Assembly: GCA_016721945.1 (NCBI GenBank)
Contig: JADKHC010000001.1
Location: forward strand, 310,001-374,000
Length of the DNA stretch: 64,000 nt
Source: Verrucomicrobiota bacterium
GTDB taxonomy: Bacteria; Verrucomicrobiota; Verrucomicrobiia; Opitutales; Opitutaceae
Reading direction: 5' to 3'
Positions 8,961-18,607 of the stretch are shown one piece after another. The stretch's first letter is position 1. Each line of letters starts with the position of its first letter. Below the pieces are notes generated by a model. That model worked only from the letters and a program-made list of their open reading frames with translations, did not search any database and had not been told where the DNA came from. Both the position numbers and the translations under genes were made by a program.

Positions 8961-8981
8961 GCAGCCGCGAGAACAATGGCG
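8961..8981. repeat. 21-bp direct repeat, copy 2
   Basis: Identical to 7109-7129 over 21 bp and in the same orientation. It lies just downstream of the lipase gene. Confidence 0.8.
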
Positions 8982-9014
8982 CCGTCGGAACCCAACCGCC
9001 ATATATATACAGTC

Positions 9015-9533
9015 CTAAAACACGTGACCTTCGGAGACAAACATTCGATCCCGCTCGGACACGAAATACCATTTGGAGTGATCCTCTTTCTGCCAGCGGA
9101 CGCCTTCTGGTGTCTCATGCCACGGCTCGGCATCGCGCTTCTCCTCCCACACAATCGCATAGACATCACGCCGCGATTCTGGCGGCCATATCTGACTCCA
9201 TTCCGCCCGAAAAAGCTGAACCGTCACGCGGACATGGACGGCACCGCCATCGATCTCAGTTGCCTCGATCAACAAAGCATCGTGCGCCTCCCTCCAACTG
9301 TCGATTTTAGCCTTTATCGGTCGGTAGCTGTTAAGACGCTCGAACCCATCGGCGGTGATGCGCGTGATTCCCAGCCGAGAATCCCACCTATGCATCCGCA
9401 TGATTCCCCCTTTGTAGTCGGGCGAGGCAGGATCGCCCAAACCGTTTTTCTCTGCCTCATGCCAGGGAGTCTCCTCAAGGAGTCGGCGTTGCAGCGTAGA
9501 AGGCGCGGAGGGAGAATCGGCTTGGTCTGACAT
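9015..9533 (-). CDS. Unknown protein, tandem paralogue that has lost its signal peptide by frameshift
   Basis: 172 residues from the ATG at 9533. It aligns without gaps to the neighbouring gene (9616-10176) at about 80 percent identity, sharing LQRRLLEETPWHEA, SPDYKGG and the near-identical block around VTVQLFRAE to RDAEPWHETPEG. In the paralogue this ATG is internal and is preceded by a signal peptide. Here the matching upstream ATG at 9574 is present, but one base is missing just before 9533 (41 versus 42 bases between the two ATGs), which throws the signal peptide out of frame. The product is therefore either cytosolic or the gene is decaying. No family is recognised. Confidence 0.65.
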   Translation of the reverse strand: MSDQADSPSAPSTLQRRLLEETPWHEAEKNGLGDPASPDYKGGIMRMHRWDSRLGITRITADGFERLNSYRPIKAKIDSWREAHDALLIEATEIDGGAVHVRVTVQLFRAEWSQIWPPESRRDVYAIVWEEKRDAEPWHETPEGVRWQKEDHSKWYFVSERDRMFVSEGHVF

Positions 9534-9615
9534 GGCAAAGAAGAGCGGGCAAAAACGGTGCAGTTGCGAAACATATCAAAACCAACGACATGGACTAATG
9601 TTCATATCCATAGGC

Positions 9616-10176
9616 CTAAAACTGGTGGCCTTCCGGTATGAATTTCAGATCCCGCTCGGACACGAAGTACCATTTGGAGTGATCGTTTTTCTGCCAGCGG
9701 ATGCCTTCTGGTGTCTCATGCCACGGCTCTGCATCGCGCTTTTCCTCCCACACAATTGCATAGACATCACGCCGCGATTCTGGCGGCCATATCTCATTCC
9801 CTTCCGCACGAAAAAGCTGGACCGTGACACGCACGTGAACAGCACCGCCGTCGATCTCAGTGGCCTCGATCAGCACTGCATCGCGCGTCGCCTTCCAACT
9901 GTTGATTTTGGCTTTTATCGGTCGGTCACTATTAACGCGCTCGAATCCCTCGGCCGTGATGCTCGTGATGCCAAGCCGAATGTGCAACGGATGCATCCGC
10001 ATGAGCCCGCCTTTGTAATCCGGCGAGGTTGGATCGCCGAAACCATTTTGTTGTGCTTCGTGCCAAGGCGTCTCCTCAAGGAGTCGGCGTTGAAGCTTGG
10101 AAGGCGCAGCAGAAGAATCGGTTTGGGCAGACATAGCCAAGAAAAACAGGGCAAGACAGGTATGGAATCGAAACAT
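9616..10176 (-). CDS. Unknown secreted protein, intact tandem paralogue
   Basis: 186 residues from the ATG at 10176, chosen because it opens a signal peptide (MFRFHTCLALFFLAMSAQ). A longer frame to 10266 adds an unlikely extension. The mature part is highly charged with many Trp, Glu and Arg residues and no recognised domain. It is the intact partner of the gene at 9015-9533. The pair lies downstream of the lipase gene on the opposite strand. If the lipase is a toxin, a duplicated periplasmic protein would be a candidate protector, but the opposite orientation speaks against a simple effector-immunity operon. Confidence 0.7.
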   Translation of the reverse strand: MFRFHTCLALFFLAMSAQTDSSAAPSKLQRRLLEETPWHEAQQNGFGDPTSPDYKGGLMRMHPLHIRLGITSITAEGFERVNSDRPIKAKINSWKATRDAVLIEATEIDGGAVHVRVTVQLFRAEGNEIWPPESRRDVYAIVWEEKRDAEPWHETPEGIRWQKNDHSKWYFVSERDLKFIPEGHQF

Positions 10177-10291
10177 AGCAAAACCAACCGCATGGACTAA
10201 TATTATTCTACTGATCGCAAGCACCAATTCAGGACAGGGGTTTGGCAAATAACCGAACAGTGCCAATACAAAGTTGCGAACGCTTCAGCGC

Positions 10292-11056
10292 CTACGGCTT
10301 GGCCGCTATACCTTTACCAGTAGCCACCCACCAGAGGCCGCCATAGAGATGATCCAAATACACTTTATCGGCGTAACACTCAGTGAGGTGGCCGAGCGCT
10401 GTCGCGAATACACGCGCGCCTTCGAAATGATGATACCAGGCAACCGGGTGATCCGCCCCCATGCCTTCGCTATGCTGGCCGGGCCAAATCCGCGTGGGAT
10501 CGTAAGTCGCCTCATCAACTTTCAAAACAACGTGCAGATCCTTGCTGAGCGGCGCGTCGTATTCGTACCACTCGTCACTCCAAACCCAGCGGTCCGGCAG
10601 CGAAAAAGTGGCGGGGAAACACGGGTCTGCCTTATAAATCACCCCGGTTTGGATATAGGGATGTTTTCGGAAAAAACGCCCAACCAAACGATCGTACCAA
10701 TCCCACTTTTGCGTCGTCGCGGTTGCGGCGTGAACCAGCATGACGCCGCCGCCTTGTTGTACAAAATCGCGGAATTTCTGACGCTGCGTGTCACTCAGGA
10801 CTTCGCCGGTAGTATTCAGAAAGACAATCGCCGCGTAATTCTTCAGTTCACCATCGAACACATGGGGATCGTTGGTCCATTTCAGCTGGAACTGATGTTG
10901 CCGGGCCATTTCCTCAAATGACTTTCGGGCGATGGGAATATATTCGTAGTGGTATTTATCCGGGATCGATAGAACGAGGACTTCGAATTGGTTTTGGGCG
11001 AAGCAGCAGGTGGCCATAAAGAGCAATCCTGCGAGGGCGAGAATGGGGTTCTTCAT
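10292..11056 (-). CDS. ThuA-like domain protein, secreted
   Basis: 254 residues with a signal peptide (ILALAGLLFMATCCFAQ) and a ThuA/trehalose-utilisation fold, which is related to class I glutamine amidotransferases. Visible family features are the first strand FEVLVLSIPDKYHYEY, the segment YAAIVFLNTTGEVLSD, the GGGVMLVHAAT turn and the C-terminal pattern HPVAWYHHFEGARVFATALGHL, which is nearly invariant in the family. ThuA proteins are very common in Verrucomicrobiota and Planctomycetota and are linked to sugar metabolism, but most, including this one, lack a proven substrate. Confidence 0.92.
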   Translation of the reverse strand: MKNPILALAGLLFMATCCFAQNQFEVLVLSIPDKYHYEYIPIARKSFEEMARQHQFQLKWTNDPHVFDGELKNYAAIVFLNTTGEVLSDTQRQKFRDFVQQGGGVMLVHAATATTQKWDWYDRLVGRFFRKHPYIQTGVIYKADPCFPATFSLPDRWVWSDEWYEYDAPLSKDLHVVLKVDEATYDPTRIWPGQHSEGMGADHPVAWYHHFEGARVFATALGHLTECYADKVYLDHLYGGLWWVATGKGIAAKP

Positions 11057-11273
11057 CGAACCTATAGCGAAAAGCAGAACGATGGTTTAGGCAACCGCAT
11101 CGTTCCTTTATTGAGGCTAACACAAGCACGCGGCCCCCTCGGTCTTTCTGGTTCGGCAGTGCTGGCTTGGTTGACTTCGCCTAATCTCGCGACTTGTTAC
11201 AACGGATACAACGCCGCGTGTCCACCCCACCCCCGATACAAAAGTGTCGCCGCGCAGCATTCTCGTTTGCCCT

Positions 11274-12452
11274 ATGAAAACCCTCAAACTTCTCAGTCTT
11301 GCAACGGTTCTTCTGGCCAGCTTCGCCCTCACCACCAGGGCGGCCGACTACACGCCCCCCGATGCACGCGTGCTCAAAATCGGCGACGCCGCGCCCAACT
11401 TCTCCCTGCCCGGTACCGACGGGAAAACGTACACTCTGGATAGCTTCAAGACCGACGTCTTGATGGTGATTTTTATTTCCAACCACTGCCCGGATTCGCA
11501 CGCGGTCGAGGCCCGCTTAATGAAGTTCATCAAGGAAATGGAAGGCCAACCGTTCTCAGTTGTAGCCATAAACCCGAACAATCCCGAAGGACTAACCATC
11601 GACGAGCTCGGCTTCAGCAAATATGGCGACAGCTTTGAAGAGATGAAGCTCTACGCCAAGGAACAAGGATTCCCCTTTCCGTATTTGAATGATGGAGACA
11701 CGCAGGCCACCGCCAAAGCGTACGGCGCGATGGCCACGCCCCACATCTTCATCTTCGATCGCGAACGGAAGCTACGCTACCAGGGCCAGTTCGACGACTC
11801 ACGTTTCCCCGATGCCTCCACGGTAAAAACCACCGAAGGTCCAAACGCGGTCAAAGCCCTGCTCGCCCACACCGCCGTACCAGTTGAAATCACCAACCCG
11901 CACGGCTGCTCCGTCAAGTGGATGGAGAAAAAAGGCCAGGTGAAGGAATTCAACGCCACGTGGGAAAACACACCCGTGACGCTTGAGAAGATCGACCTCG
12001 CCGGCGTGACGAAACTCGCCCGCAACGACACGAAGAAGTATCGCATCGTGAATGTCTGGGCTACCTGGTGCGCGCCCTGCGTACAGGAATTCCCCGGCCT
12101 CGTGTCGGTCGGCTGGCGTCTTTCTATGCGCCCGGCGGAGCTGGTAACAATCAGTCTCGATGATCCAAAACTGCTCGATCGCGCACAGAAGTTTCTGCAA
12201 AAAAACCACGCGGGCGTGCCCAGTCGTCTGGCAAAGTCGCTAGAAGAAGAAGGTCGCAAAACCAACAACTACCTCTTCACCGATCCAAGCTCTGACGCGC
12301 TAATCAAAGCACTCGACCCGGAATGGCAGGGACCGCTCCCGCACACCGTCGTCATCGCGCCGGGCGGCAAGATCGTATATCGCAAAACCGGCATTCTCGA
12401 TCCGCACGAGCTCTACAGCAAAATGCTCGAGTTGCTCACGCCCTACTATTGA
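11274..12452 (+). CDS. Double thioredoxin-fold protein (AhpC/TSA-like plus TlpA-like)
   Basis: 392 residues from the ATG at 11274, which starts a signal peptide (LLSLATVLLASFALTTRAA); a frame 30 bases longer exists. The first domain (about residues 25-195) is peroxiredoxin-like, with GDAAPNFSLPGTDGK and the site SNHCPDSHA. That site has one Cys and no resolving Cys at the usual CxxC spacing. The second domain (about 245-390) is TlpA-like with a complete WCAPC redox site (NVWATWCAPCVQEFP). Such proteins work in the periplasm in thiol-disulfide exchange. The stand-alone gene gives no partner. The pairing suggests that domain two could reduce domain one, which is inference. Confidence 0.88.
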   Translation: MKTLKLLSLATVLLASFALTTRAADYTPPDARVLKIGDAAPNFSLPGTDGKTYTLDSFKTDVLMVIFISNHCPDSHAVEARLMKFIKEMEGQPFSVVAINPNNPEGLTIDELGFSKYGDSFEEMKLYAKEQGFPFPYLNDGDTQATAKAYGAMATPHIFIFDRERKLRYQGQFDDSRFPDASTVKTTEGPNAVKALLAHTAVPVEITNPHGCSVKWMEKKGQVKEFNATWENTPVTLEKIDLAGVTKLARNDTKKYRIVNVWATWCAPCVQEFPGLVSVGWRLSMRPAELVTISLDDPKLLDRAQKFLQKNHAGVPSRLAKSLEEEGRKTNNYLFTDPSSDALIKALDPEWQGPLPHTVVIAPGGKIVYRKTGILDPHELYSKMLELLTPYY

Positions 12453-12498
12453 GCGCTGGCCGTTCAGGGAGCGTGTGCATGATCCGCTCCCTGCGAAG

Positions 12499-12643
12499 CC
12501 ATAACGATCCAGCTAAAGCATAACCTCCCGCGTGGAGCGTTATGCAAACGGTGGAGCCCGATGTCCCAATCGGGCTTGATTGGATTTGCCTCCCGAACCA
12601 GCCCGTTAGGGACAACGGGCTCCACATTCAACTGCATCGTTAC
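12499..12643. repeat. Three-hairpin MITE-like element, copy 1
   Basis: A 145-bp element homologous, in inverted orientation, to 52771-52911. Two arms at 12551-12575 and 12601-12625 match 22 of 25 when paired with each other. Each also forms a perfect small hairpin of its own: GCCCGAT/ATCGGGC and GCCCGTT/AACGGGC, with loops containing GTCCC and GGGAC. A third hairpin (ctcccgcgtggag) and imperfect terminal repeats (ataacgatccagct and atgcagttga, the latter in reverse complement) complete it. No ORF. Confidence 0.8.
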
Positions 12644-12671
12644 TACTCTAAGCCGTAACTATTCAGTTGGT

Positions 12672-12828
12672 AGCCACAGATGAACACCGATGAGCACAGA
12701 TTGGGGCAAAAACAACGTCAGGATTTTAGCGATCTGATCGCTCACGGACTGGTTAAACAGGAAACTTCTCGCACTGCGTTAAAACAAACCTCCGGGGCAT
12801 CTGTGTTTATCAGTGTGCATCAGTGGCT
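12672..12828. repeat. Inverted-repeat pair of the agccacagatgaacac type
   Basis: A 31-bp left arm (12672-12702) and right arm (12798-12828) are reverse complements at 25 of 31 positions, separated by 95 bp of unique sequence. The same repeat forms the pair at 30930-31018. Confidence 0.8.
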
Positions 12829-12915
12829 CCATTGCATGGATACGGATAAGTGTCCGCTTCTGCGTAGTGGATTAACCGAACCATCCGCAAGGCCGAGCGC
12901 CGTTCTCCGTGACCT

Positions 12916-13787
12916 TCACGGCGTCCAGCCGTAGGCACGAACCACATGGTCGTTCATCAAGGGGATGAGCAGCAGGTGAACATCTTCGCGATAGAGAAAA
13001 TCTGCAGTGCCCTCTGAGAGCTTGAAAATAAGCGCTGGTTTTCCATCGGATGAAACGTGAAAGACTTCGCCCGAAATCCAATCGGAGACGAGGTATCCAC
13101 CTTTGCCATCGGGTTCGAGTCCGTCGATGTGACAGATCGGCTGGTTACCCAGGCGACCGATCGACTTGGTGCGGTAATCAACTGTGGAAAGATGGCCCAA
13201 CTGTTCCGATCCATCTGCACGGCGTACCGACCAACCTCCCAGAAGTAAACGGTCCTTCTCGGCACGAAGACCGTTGATCCAGCCGGTAACGGAGAAATCG
13301 AGCTTCATCCAGGGTTCAAATTTCTCGTCATGAAGGCGGAAGACGGTACCCAGTTTTCCACTACACACATAGACGTTTCCCTCGGCGTCAGCGGTGCAAT
13401 CGTTGAAGTCGCCATCGCTCTCGGCTGGCTTGTGCTGCGCGATGATCCTGCCGGTGGCGACGTCGATTTCGGTGAGATAAACATCGTCGCCGACGAAAAG
13501 ATGCCCCTTCGACAGAGCCAGACCCTTCGGATTTTCGAGGCCTTGAACCCAGCGCAGTTCGAGCATTTTCCCGTTGGCACTCAGACGGGAAATAAAGCCG
13601 TCGCCCGGTGTTTGTCCGGAGCGGAAGGTACCCATGTTGGAAACATAATACTCCTGGCGCGTGGCATCATAGACGATGGACTCGGGAGCGAGAAACCCTT
13701 GCGCCTCCCATTGCAGCTCAGGAATCGAGGCAGCCGCCGAAAGGGCAACGAGAAAGAGAATCGGTAAAAAACGCGGGGGTAGAACAT
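12916..13787 (-). CDS. SMP-30/NHL-like beta-propeller protein with an apparent N-terminal frameshift
   Basis: The frame from 13635 downward encodes about 240 residues of an SMP-30/gluconolactonase-like propeller (NPKGLALSKGHLFVGDD, FNDCTADAEGNVYVCSG, HIDGLEPDGKGGYLVSDW). The same frame continues upstream without a stop as a good signal peptide (FLPILFLVALSAAAS) and the propeller start (PELQWEAQGFLAPESIVYD), but has no start codon. The natural ATG at 13787 is one base out of frame. A run of six T on the coding strand (13766-13771) where seven would restore the frame explains this. It may be a sequencing error, a decaying gene or slippage. Family enzymes hydrolyse sugar lactones or simply bind ligands; the role here is unknown. 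Confidence 0.7.
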
Positions 13788-14007
13788 GGCTTCATTATTT
13801 GTACCACAAAGACCGGTTCCGCAAGCAACCGGTAGCGGCGAACAACCTCTATTGTTAGCATATTATACTTTCGAAAAGTCTCGGCTTTAAAAACACGCAT
13901 TCCTGTAGTAGCTATGCCCCTACACAGATAAGTCGGCCTTATTCCGGGATTGTCAGTTTAAGTCAGTGCCCTCCGTAACGATACTAAAGAGCTCCCTCTT
14001 CAGCCTG

Positions 14008-17000
14008 ATGCGCACAAAAACTTTTTTTTGGCGGGGTTTGTTCTCTGCCTGCGTGGTGCTTTCATTGTTTGCACTCCCGGCTGCTGCTTTGGATCCGGCG
14101 CGAACATTATCTCAGTATAATTGCCGGACTTGGAGGCGAGATAACGGCCTGCCCACCAATTCCGTAAACGCAATCGCGGTCGGCAAGGACGGGCGCGTTT
14201 GGTTCGGCACTTCTCAGGGTCTGATTCACTTTGATGGCGTCGAATTTCATGAAGCGGCCGATACCGGCAAAATTTCCCTCGAGGGCAAACTCGTCACCGC
14301 GCTGACTCCGCGTTCGGCGGGCGGTTTTTGGTATGGCTTGGAAAGCAGTGGCTATGGAATTTTTGACGGAAAAAACTCAAGATCGCTGCCGCTCCCCAAG
14401 TGGGCTCGTACGGAGTTGGCGGTGCGTTCATTGACCGAAACACGCGACGGCCATGTCATCATGGCCACCACCTCCAGCGCCGGAATTGCTCAGGGCGACG
14501 GCCCCCTCGCTCCCCTTTTCTCTGAGAACTGGTTCGACATTTTTTCATCGTGCGAAGCTCCGGACGGAAAGATCTGGCTCGGGACTGCGGAGCTCGGGTT
14601 GTTTTCAATCGAGAATGGCAAACCCGTCCCGTTTCCCGACCCCGCGCTTAAGGGCGTGATCATTCACACTATTGCGGCGGATCGCGACGGAAATATCTGG
14701 CTGGCCACGCCGCAGGGACTTCGCGGTTACGACGCCCAACAACGGCCGATCGCAGTTCCTCCCACGCCTACCCTGCGAACACTCTTTCTGGACAGCCACG
14801 GAACTCTTTGGTTAGGCACGCTCGGCAGCGGTGTAATGCGATATCAAAATGGTACCCTCACCGCCCTCATGCGCCCGCAGGGTCTCGCCAGTAATGACGT
14901 GCTGGCCTTCGCTGAATCGTCTGACGGTAGCATCTGGATCGGCACCTCGGACGGCCTAACCCAACTCTCAGATCTAAAATTCCCCATCGTCTCCAGCGCC
15001 GAAGGTATGGTCACCGATGGCGCCATTTGCGTGACCGCCTCACCCCAGGGCGGGCTCTGGATTGGAACCACGAACGGAGTTTCCTTTTTGAAAGACGGCG
15101 AGTTTTCCAACTACGGCACGAACGGAGCGCATGGAGTAACTTCCGGCTGGGTGAAACGAATCTTCATCGCGCGCGACGGTGACGTTTACCTTTTCGGAGC
15201 ACATAAAAACATCGACCGATTCTCTGGCGGCAAAGTGATCGAAAGCTGGAAGACCGAGGTCTGGCCGCGAGCCATGGCCGAAGATTCGAAGAGCCTGCTT
15301 GTCGGTGTCGCCCGCAAGTTGATGCGACTGGAAAACGGCAATCTGGTGGCGTGCCGACTCGCCGACGGAGGAGAAGTCGAGCCAGGCTGGATTAACGACC
15401 TGCTCGTCACGGAAGACGATACGGTCTGGTTAGCGACGGAAGACGGTGTCTTTCGGCTCAAGGACGGCGTCATGACGGATTTGTGCAAGGCTAACAACCT
15501 CCCCGGCATTCGCTACTACTTCCTAGTGCGAGACAGCGAAGGAAATATCTGGGCCGCACAAAACCACGGTATCGTGCGCTGCAAAGGCGGGAAAATGCGG
15601 ATAATCAACCGCGACCAGGGCCTGCGCGAAAATAGCGTCTACGCAATCGTCGCGGATAAACTTGGTAATTTCTGGATGGATTCGAACCGTGGCATTTTTC
15701 GCGTGAGCCAGGCAGACCTAAATGCCGTTGCGGACGGGAAAAGCCCACGCGTCACCTGCACGGCCTACGAAGGCTCGGATGCAGTCAAATCGAGCGACAA
15801 GGTTGCACTGGAATACTCCGGCACACGCACCATTGACGGGAAGATTTGGTTCCCGACGGCCAAGGGCGTGGTGATGATTGATCCGCTGCACATCCCGGCG
15901 GATATGAGACCTCCTACGGTATCAATTTCTCAAATACGCGTGAACGGAAAACCGTACCATGGCGATGAGCACGGCTCGATCGATGCAGGGCCAGGCAACT
16001 TGGAATTCGACTACGCGGCGCTGGAATACATCGCCCCGCAAAAAGTACAGTATCGATATCGGCTCAAGGGCTTCGAAACCGAGTGGATTCATGCCGGTAC
16101 ACGGCGCTCCGTATTCTACACCAACCTAACGCCCGGCTGGTATCGCTTCGAGGTTCAGGCAAGCAATATCGAGGGCGTCTGGAACAGCGTCGTCGCCAGT
16201 ATCGACCTCGAATTGCCCCAACGCTTCTACGAGACGCTCACCTTCCGAGTCATTGCCGCAAGTCTGCTGCTCGGGCTCGGCGTTTATCTGTACTCGATGC
16301 GGAAAATCCACCGCCGACAGTCTGAACTCAAAAAAGCGAATACCTTGATGGAGGAAAAAGTTCGCGAGCGCACCGCAGAGTTGCTGGCCGAAATCGAGGA
16401 GCGCAAGCGAGCGCAGGAGGAAACGGAACGCCTGCACGACGAACTTCGGACTGCGGCCACCATAGCCCAGTCCGCAACCAAGGCAAAGAGCCATTTTCTT
16501 GCCAACATGTCGCACGAGATCCGCACCCCGATGAACGCAGTCATCGGCATGAGCAATCTCCTGCTCGAAACTCCGCTCGGCACGGAACAACGCGAACTCG
16601 CGGAAACAGCGCGCAACAGCGCGGAGGCGCTGCTGACCGTGCTGAACGACATCCTCGATTTCTCGAAAATGGAGGCTGGCAAACTCACCTTTGAAAACCT
16701 GGAGTTCGATCTCCGCGATGCCGTCGAAGAGTCTCTCGAATTACTGACGGTGCATGCGGCCGAGAAAAAACTGCTTCTCGCGCTTTTCATCGCGCACGAT
16801 CTTCCGTCCCGGGTACGCGGAGACCCATCCCGCCTGCGCCAGGTTATCCTCAACCTGGTCAGCAATGCGGTGAAATTCACTCAGTCGGGCGAGATCGTCG
16901 TCAGCTTAAAACACGATTCAGCCGGAACCGAACCATCAAACATACGTTTCGAGATTCGCGACTCCGGCATCGGCATCGACGCGAAAACGCGGGAAAACCT

Positions 17001-18078
17001 GTTCCAGCCATTCACCCAGGCGGATAGTTCGACCACGCGCCGTTTCGGCGGCACCGGGCTCGGCCTCGCCATCAGCCAGCAAATCGTCGCTCTGATGGGC
17101 GGCACAATCGGCGTGGAAAGCTCACCCGGCAAGGGCTCCACTTTCTGGTTCTCAGTTCCACTGGCCGAAATAACCGCCGCCGCCAAAACCTCCGAAATCG
17201 AGGCCAGCCCCGTTCGCCTCGACCAGCTGCGTGTGCTACTCCTCCATCAGAGTGCAACCATAGAGCAGATTGTGCAGCACCACGCAAAAGCCTGGGGTAT
17301 CAGCGTCGTCTCAGCCACGGATCGCGATACGGCCAGCAAGCACATCGCGGAAGCAGCGGCGAAAAAAACACCGTTTAACGTACTCATGGTGGAAAAGCTT
17401 GGCTTCAACGAAACAACCGGAAGTACTAACGAATTTATCGCTTGGGCCAAAAGCGAGAAACTGCATTTAATGCTTCTCACCGCAGTCCACTTGACGAGCA
17501 ATTCCGCTGCGTCAACCGAAAGCCGCGGAGTTACTTCCATACCGATGCCCATGCGCAGACTGCGACTGCTGCGTGCGCTTCAAACGGCAAATGGGGCAGG
17601 ATCGAACCCATCTGAAACCGCCAAAGCAACCGACCCTACTCCCGCCACATCCACCGAGGCCGGCACGTACAATCACCGGGATCTGCGGATTCTGGTCGCC
17701 GAAGATAACCTCGTGAACCAACGCGTCGTTCAGCTTCAGCTAGCAAAAGCCGGCTGCACCGCGAAGATCGTGTCGACGGGTCTCGAGGCCCTCCAAGCCG
17801 TCGAAGAAGCAAAATACAACTTGATCATCATGGATTGTCAGATGCCTGAGCTCGACGGCTACGAAGCCACGCGACGCCTGCGCCAACAACCCCACACGCG
17901 AGACATGTACGTGATTGCGATGACCGCAAATTCACTGGAAGGCGACCGGGAGCGCTGCCTGGCCGCAGGCATGAACGACTACCTTTCGAAGCCAACGCGT
18001 GAACGGGATCTACTGGCCGCGCTGAAAAAAGCGGCGGAGGCAATCCGTTCGGCCGAGTCAACCGAACCCCGCGTGTAG
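14008..18078 (+). CDS. Hybrid two-component sensor kinase with propeller input domain (HTCS-like)
   Basis: 1356 residues from the ATG at 14008, which opens a signal peptide ([17 protein letters not shown]); an upstream in-frame ATG at 13966 adds 14 residues. The periplasmic part (to about residue 735) is made of two-component-regulator propeller repeats with WFGT and WIGT motifs, then a Y_Y_Y domain ([16 protein letters not shown]). One membrane helix and a coiled coil follow. The HisKA box [12 protein letters not shown] has the phospho-acceptor His836. The HATPase_c domain shows [16 protein letters not shown] and [10 protein letters not shown] degenerate receiver has Glu1129 at the acceptor position (VLMVEKLGF). 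A normal receiver ends the protein, with Asp1276 in [15 protein letters not shown] and the conserved Lys in YLSKP. There is no fused DNA-binding domain, so a separate phosphotransfer partner is expected. It is a paralogue of the protein at 52913-56965. Confidence 0.95.
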   Translation: MRTKTFFWRGLFSACVVLSLFALPAAALDPARTLSQYNCRTWRRDNGLPTNSVNAIAVGKDGRVWFGTSQGLIHFDGVEFHEAADTGKISLEGKLVTALTPRSAGGFWYGLESSGYGIFDGKNSRSLPLPKWARTELAVRSLTETRDGHVIMATTSSAGIAQGDGPLAPLFSENWFDIFSSCEAPDGKIWLGTAELGLFSIENGKPVPFPDPALKGVIIHTIAADRDGNIWLATPQGLRGYDAQQRPIAVPPTPTLRTLFLDSHGTLWLGTLGSGVMRYQNGTLTALMRPQGLASNDVLAFAESSDGSIWIGTSDGLTQLSDLKFPIVSSAEGMVTDGAICVTASPQGGLWIGTTNGVSFLKDGEFSNYGTNGAHGVTSGWVKRIFIARDGDVYLFGAHKNIDRFSGGKVIESWKTEVWPRAMAEDSKSLLVGVARKLMRLENGNLVACRLADGGEVEPGWINDLLVTEDDTVWLATEDGVFRLKDGVMTDLCKANNLPGIRYYFLVRDSEGNIWAAQNHGIVRCKGGKMRIINRDQGLRENSVYAIVADKLGNFWMDSNRGIFRVSQADLNAVADGKSPRVTCTAYEGSDAVKSSDKVALEYSGTRTIDGKIWFPTAKGVVMIDPLHIPADMRPPTVSISQIRVNGKPYHGDEHGSIDAGPGNLEFDYAALEYIAPQKVQYRYRLKGFETEWIHAGTRRSVFYTNLTPGWYRFEVQASNIEGVWNSVVASIDLELPQRFYETLTFRVIAASLLLGLGVYLYSMRKIHRRQSELKKANTLMEEKVRERTAELLAEIEERKRAQEETERLHDELRTAATIAQSATKAKSHFLANMSHEIRTPMNAVIGMSNLLLETPLGTEQRELAETARNSAEALLTVLNDILDFSKMEAGKLTFENLEFDLRDAVEESLELLTVHAAEKKLLLALFIAHDLPSRVRGDPSRLRQVILNLVSNAVKFTQSGEIVVSLKHDSAGTEPSNIRFEIRDSGIGIDAKTRENLFQPFTQADSSTTRRFGGTGLGLAISQQIVALMGGTIGVESSPGKGSTFWFSVPLAEITAAAKTSEIEASPVRLDQLRVLLLHQSATIEQIVQHHAKAWGISVVSATDRDTASKHIAEAAAKKTPFNVLMVEKLGFNETTGSTNEFIAWAKSEKLHLMLLTAVHLTSNSAASTESRGVTSIPMPMRRLRLLRALQTANGAGSNPSETAKATDPTPATSTEAGTYNHRDLRILVAEDNLVNQRVVQLQLAKAGCTAKIVSTGLEALQAVEEAKYNLIIMDCQMPELDGYEATRRLRQQPHTRDMYVIAMTANSLEGDRERCLAAGMNDYLSKPTRERDLLAALKKAAEAIRSAESTEPRV

Positions 18079-18111
18079 ATTGGTTAAAGTAAAACCGTAG
18101 AGAACGCATTT

Positions 18112-18186
18112 GGTAGGGCGAGGCGTCCCTGCTGAGCCGTTTCGACAAGCTCAAGGCGAACCAGTCGAAGGGCCGATCGAGCCCGG
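18112..18186. repeat. Composite dispersed-repeat fragment
   Basis: ggtagggcgaggcgtccct resembles one arm of the GGTAGG-type twin-hairpin elements, and it runs straight into ttcgacaagctcaaggcga, another common dispersed repeat. It lies between the kinase stop and the convergent small gene. Confidence 0.5.
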
Positions 18187-18192
18187 CTTAAC

Positions 18193-18552
18193 TCACGCCG
18201 ATGCCCGCTTGGCCTTAACAGGCAAAGGCACCCAGAGCCGCAGTAAATACTCCGCCAGATTCAGCAAACTCATGCGGGCCGAGCCCTCAGTCTCCGCAAG
18301 CTGTTTAAATTTGGGCACCACCCCTGCGCGCTCCCTTAAATAGCGCCTGAGTTCGCCCTCAATCAAACGAGCTGCTTCGGACCGAACCGCAGATTGTGCC
18401 ACAAACCCGCGAACTTTATACTCCCAGAACTGTCTCTCCTCGCGATTCGCTTCTATGTATTCAAAAAGTTGCTGCTCACTTCGATTAAGGCTCACATCAC
18501 CAAGGTGCGTCCAGCGCTCATAATAACAACTGCAAACACCCTCACCAATCAT
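18193..18552 (-). CDS. Unknown small protein, 119 residues
   Basis: From the ATG at 18552 this frame gives a compact, charged and mainly helical protein (LNRSEQQLFEYIEANREER, then RLIEGELRRYLRERAG and SLLNLAEYLLRLWVPLPVK). Extending the frame further upstream only yields antisense of the divergent gene, so the start at 18552 is preferred. The amino-acid composition is protein-like, unlike the extension. It is divergent from the gene at 18608, with only 55 bp between the two starts. I recognise no family. Confidence 0.7.
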   Translation of the reverse strand: MIGEGVCSCYYERWTHLGDVSLNRSEQQLFEYIEANREERQFWEYKVRGFVAQSAVRSEAARLIEGELRRYLRERAGVVPKFKQLAETEGSARMSLLNLAEYLLRLWVPLPVKAKRASA

Positions 18553-18607
18553 GGCATTGCAATCTTCGCCAAATCCGCTACTCAGTTCCCAACCCCAAAA
18601 ATCGCTT

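Larger units (their letters stand above)
9005..10200. repeat. Tandem direct duplication of about 600 bp
   Basis: The blocks at about 9005-9600 and 9600-10200 are direct repeats. They cover the coding region, the stop-codon flank (cctaaaac) and about 25 bp upstream of the start (catggactaat). They are diverged by roughly a fifth at protein level, so the duplication is not recent. Confidence 0.85.
12453..12915. other. Intergenic stretch made almost entirely of repeats
   Basis: No gene is supported. The 463-bp gap holds a three-hairpin element (12499-12643) and an inverted-repeat pair (12672-12828). The short plus-strand frame starting MNTDEHR is the usual false translation of the second repeat. 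Confidence 0.7.

Noticed and set aside
12680..12934. 84-codon frame starting MNTDEHR
   Set aside because: This is the usual false ORF of the agccacagatgaacac repeat; both arms of the inverted repeat are inside it.
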